Positions 63,755 through 64,000 of a DNA stretch of 64,000 bases are shown in pieces. The notes beneath the pieces are model-generated. The model did not search any database, had not been told where the DNA came from, and saw nothing but the letters and a program-made list of their open reading frames with translations. Origin of the DNA: Alicyclobacillus tolerans. Lineage in GTDB: Bacteria > Bacillota > Bacilli > Alicyclobacillales > Alicyclobacillaceae. Location: contig NZ_JAJFNK010000003.1 in assembly GCF_021739485.1 (NCBI RefSeq), positions 62,001 through 126,000 of the forward strand, written 5' to 3'. Positions within the stretch are counted from its first letter, which is position 1; the number at the start of each line of letters is the position of its first letter. The translations under genes were made by a program, and so were the position numbers.

Positions 63755-64000
63755 TGGCAAAGGGTTATTTTTCCTTGGTGCTTCACGCCCACTTGCCCTT
63801 TGTCCGCCATCCTGGACCAAAGGAGTATTTGGAAGAGCGCTGGCTGTTTGAAGCCATGACAGAAACGTACATCCCTTTATTGCAGGTCTATCAAGGACTC
63901 ATTCGCGACGGTGTAGACTTTCGCGCGACGATGTCGTTTACCCCGACTTTGCTTTCGATGCTTTCCGACGAATTCCTTCAATCCCGCTATCTAGAGCACC
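63754..64000 (+). CDS. GH57 alpha-glucan branching enzyme (N-terminal part)
   Basis: 82 codons, cut by the window edge. MAKGYFSLVLHAHLPFVRHP is the conserved start of GH57 branching enzymes (His of motif I in HAHLPFVRHP), followed by ERWLFEAMTETYIPLL and ATMSFTPTLLSML (motif II region). Start ATG overlaps the DUF4912 stop. Links to glgP: synthesis and breakdown of glycogen in one operon. Confidence 0.9.
   Translation, partial: MAKGYFSLVLHAHLPFVRHPGPKEYLEERWLFEAMTETYIPLLQVYQGLIRDGVDFRATMSFTPTLLSMLSDEFLQSRYLEH

Overview
The window comes from an endospore-forming member of the Bacilli with a moderately high GC content. Sporulation and germination genes (a GerAB-type receptor subunit, a CotS-family coat protein, PrkA, YhbH, SpoVR, a YabE-like 3D/G5 protein), Bacillus-type ribosome binding sites and a pdhABCD operon all point there. 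An Alicyclobacillaceae-like host is my guess from gene style; nothing in the sequence proves it.

Layout. 1-15639 is ordinary chromosome: a germination receptor tail, rnhA-queG-ogt, a CotS-family gene, a decarboxylating dehydrogenase with an IclR regulator, an amidase, trmL, a HAD phosphatase, the pdhABCD operon on the minus strand and an esterase. 15932-47297 is the prkA-yhbH-spoVR operon, broken into seven pieces by four intervening elements. 47483-64000 is chromosome again: a potassium channel, a PatB-like aminotransferase, an alcohol and an aldehyde dehydrogenase, a YabE-like protein, a uracil-DNA-glycosylase-like protein, the opuAA-AB-AC betaine transporter, a pirin, an MFS exporter and a glycogen cluster (glgP, DUF4912, GH57) that runs off the end.

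The main result is the 31.4-kb operon. Each element carries its own large serine recombinase, whose gene ends 15 to about 115 bp from one end of the element. Joining the host sequence at short repeats restores every reading frame at a conserved motif: PrkA (632 aa) across element 1 (5,996 bp), YhbH (385 aa) across elements 2 (8,332 bp) and 3 (2,923 bp), and SpoVR (479 aa) across element 4 (9,572 bp). Removing all four deletes 26,823 bp and leaves a compact 4,543-bp operon. This is the arrangement of developmentally excised elements such as skin in sigK and SPbeta in spsM, but here four are stacked in three genes of one operon. There are no phage structural genes. The cargo is metabolic: element 1 has a penicillin-binding protein and an NlpC/P60 hydrolase; element 2 has an ABC importer plus an ExxE-motif permease and a VIT1-type metal transporter; element 3 is nearly minimal; element 4 has a LysR regulator, a membrane-bound molybdoenzyme and a selenocysteine-containing SelD. 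The likely logic, which is inference, is that growing cells and spores keep the cargo while the terminal mother cell excises it to make PrkA, YhbH and SpoVR.

The recombinases fall into two sequence types. Elements 1 and 3 share an LR(R/K)SR-type catalytic region and carry the gene at the left end on the minus strand. Elements 2 and 4 share an RVSTD-type region and carry it at the right end on the plus strand. This suggests at least two independent lineages colonised the same operon.
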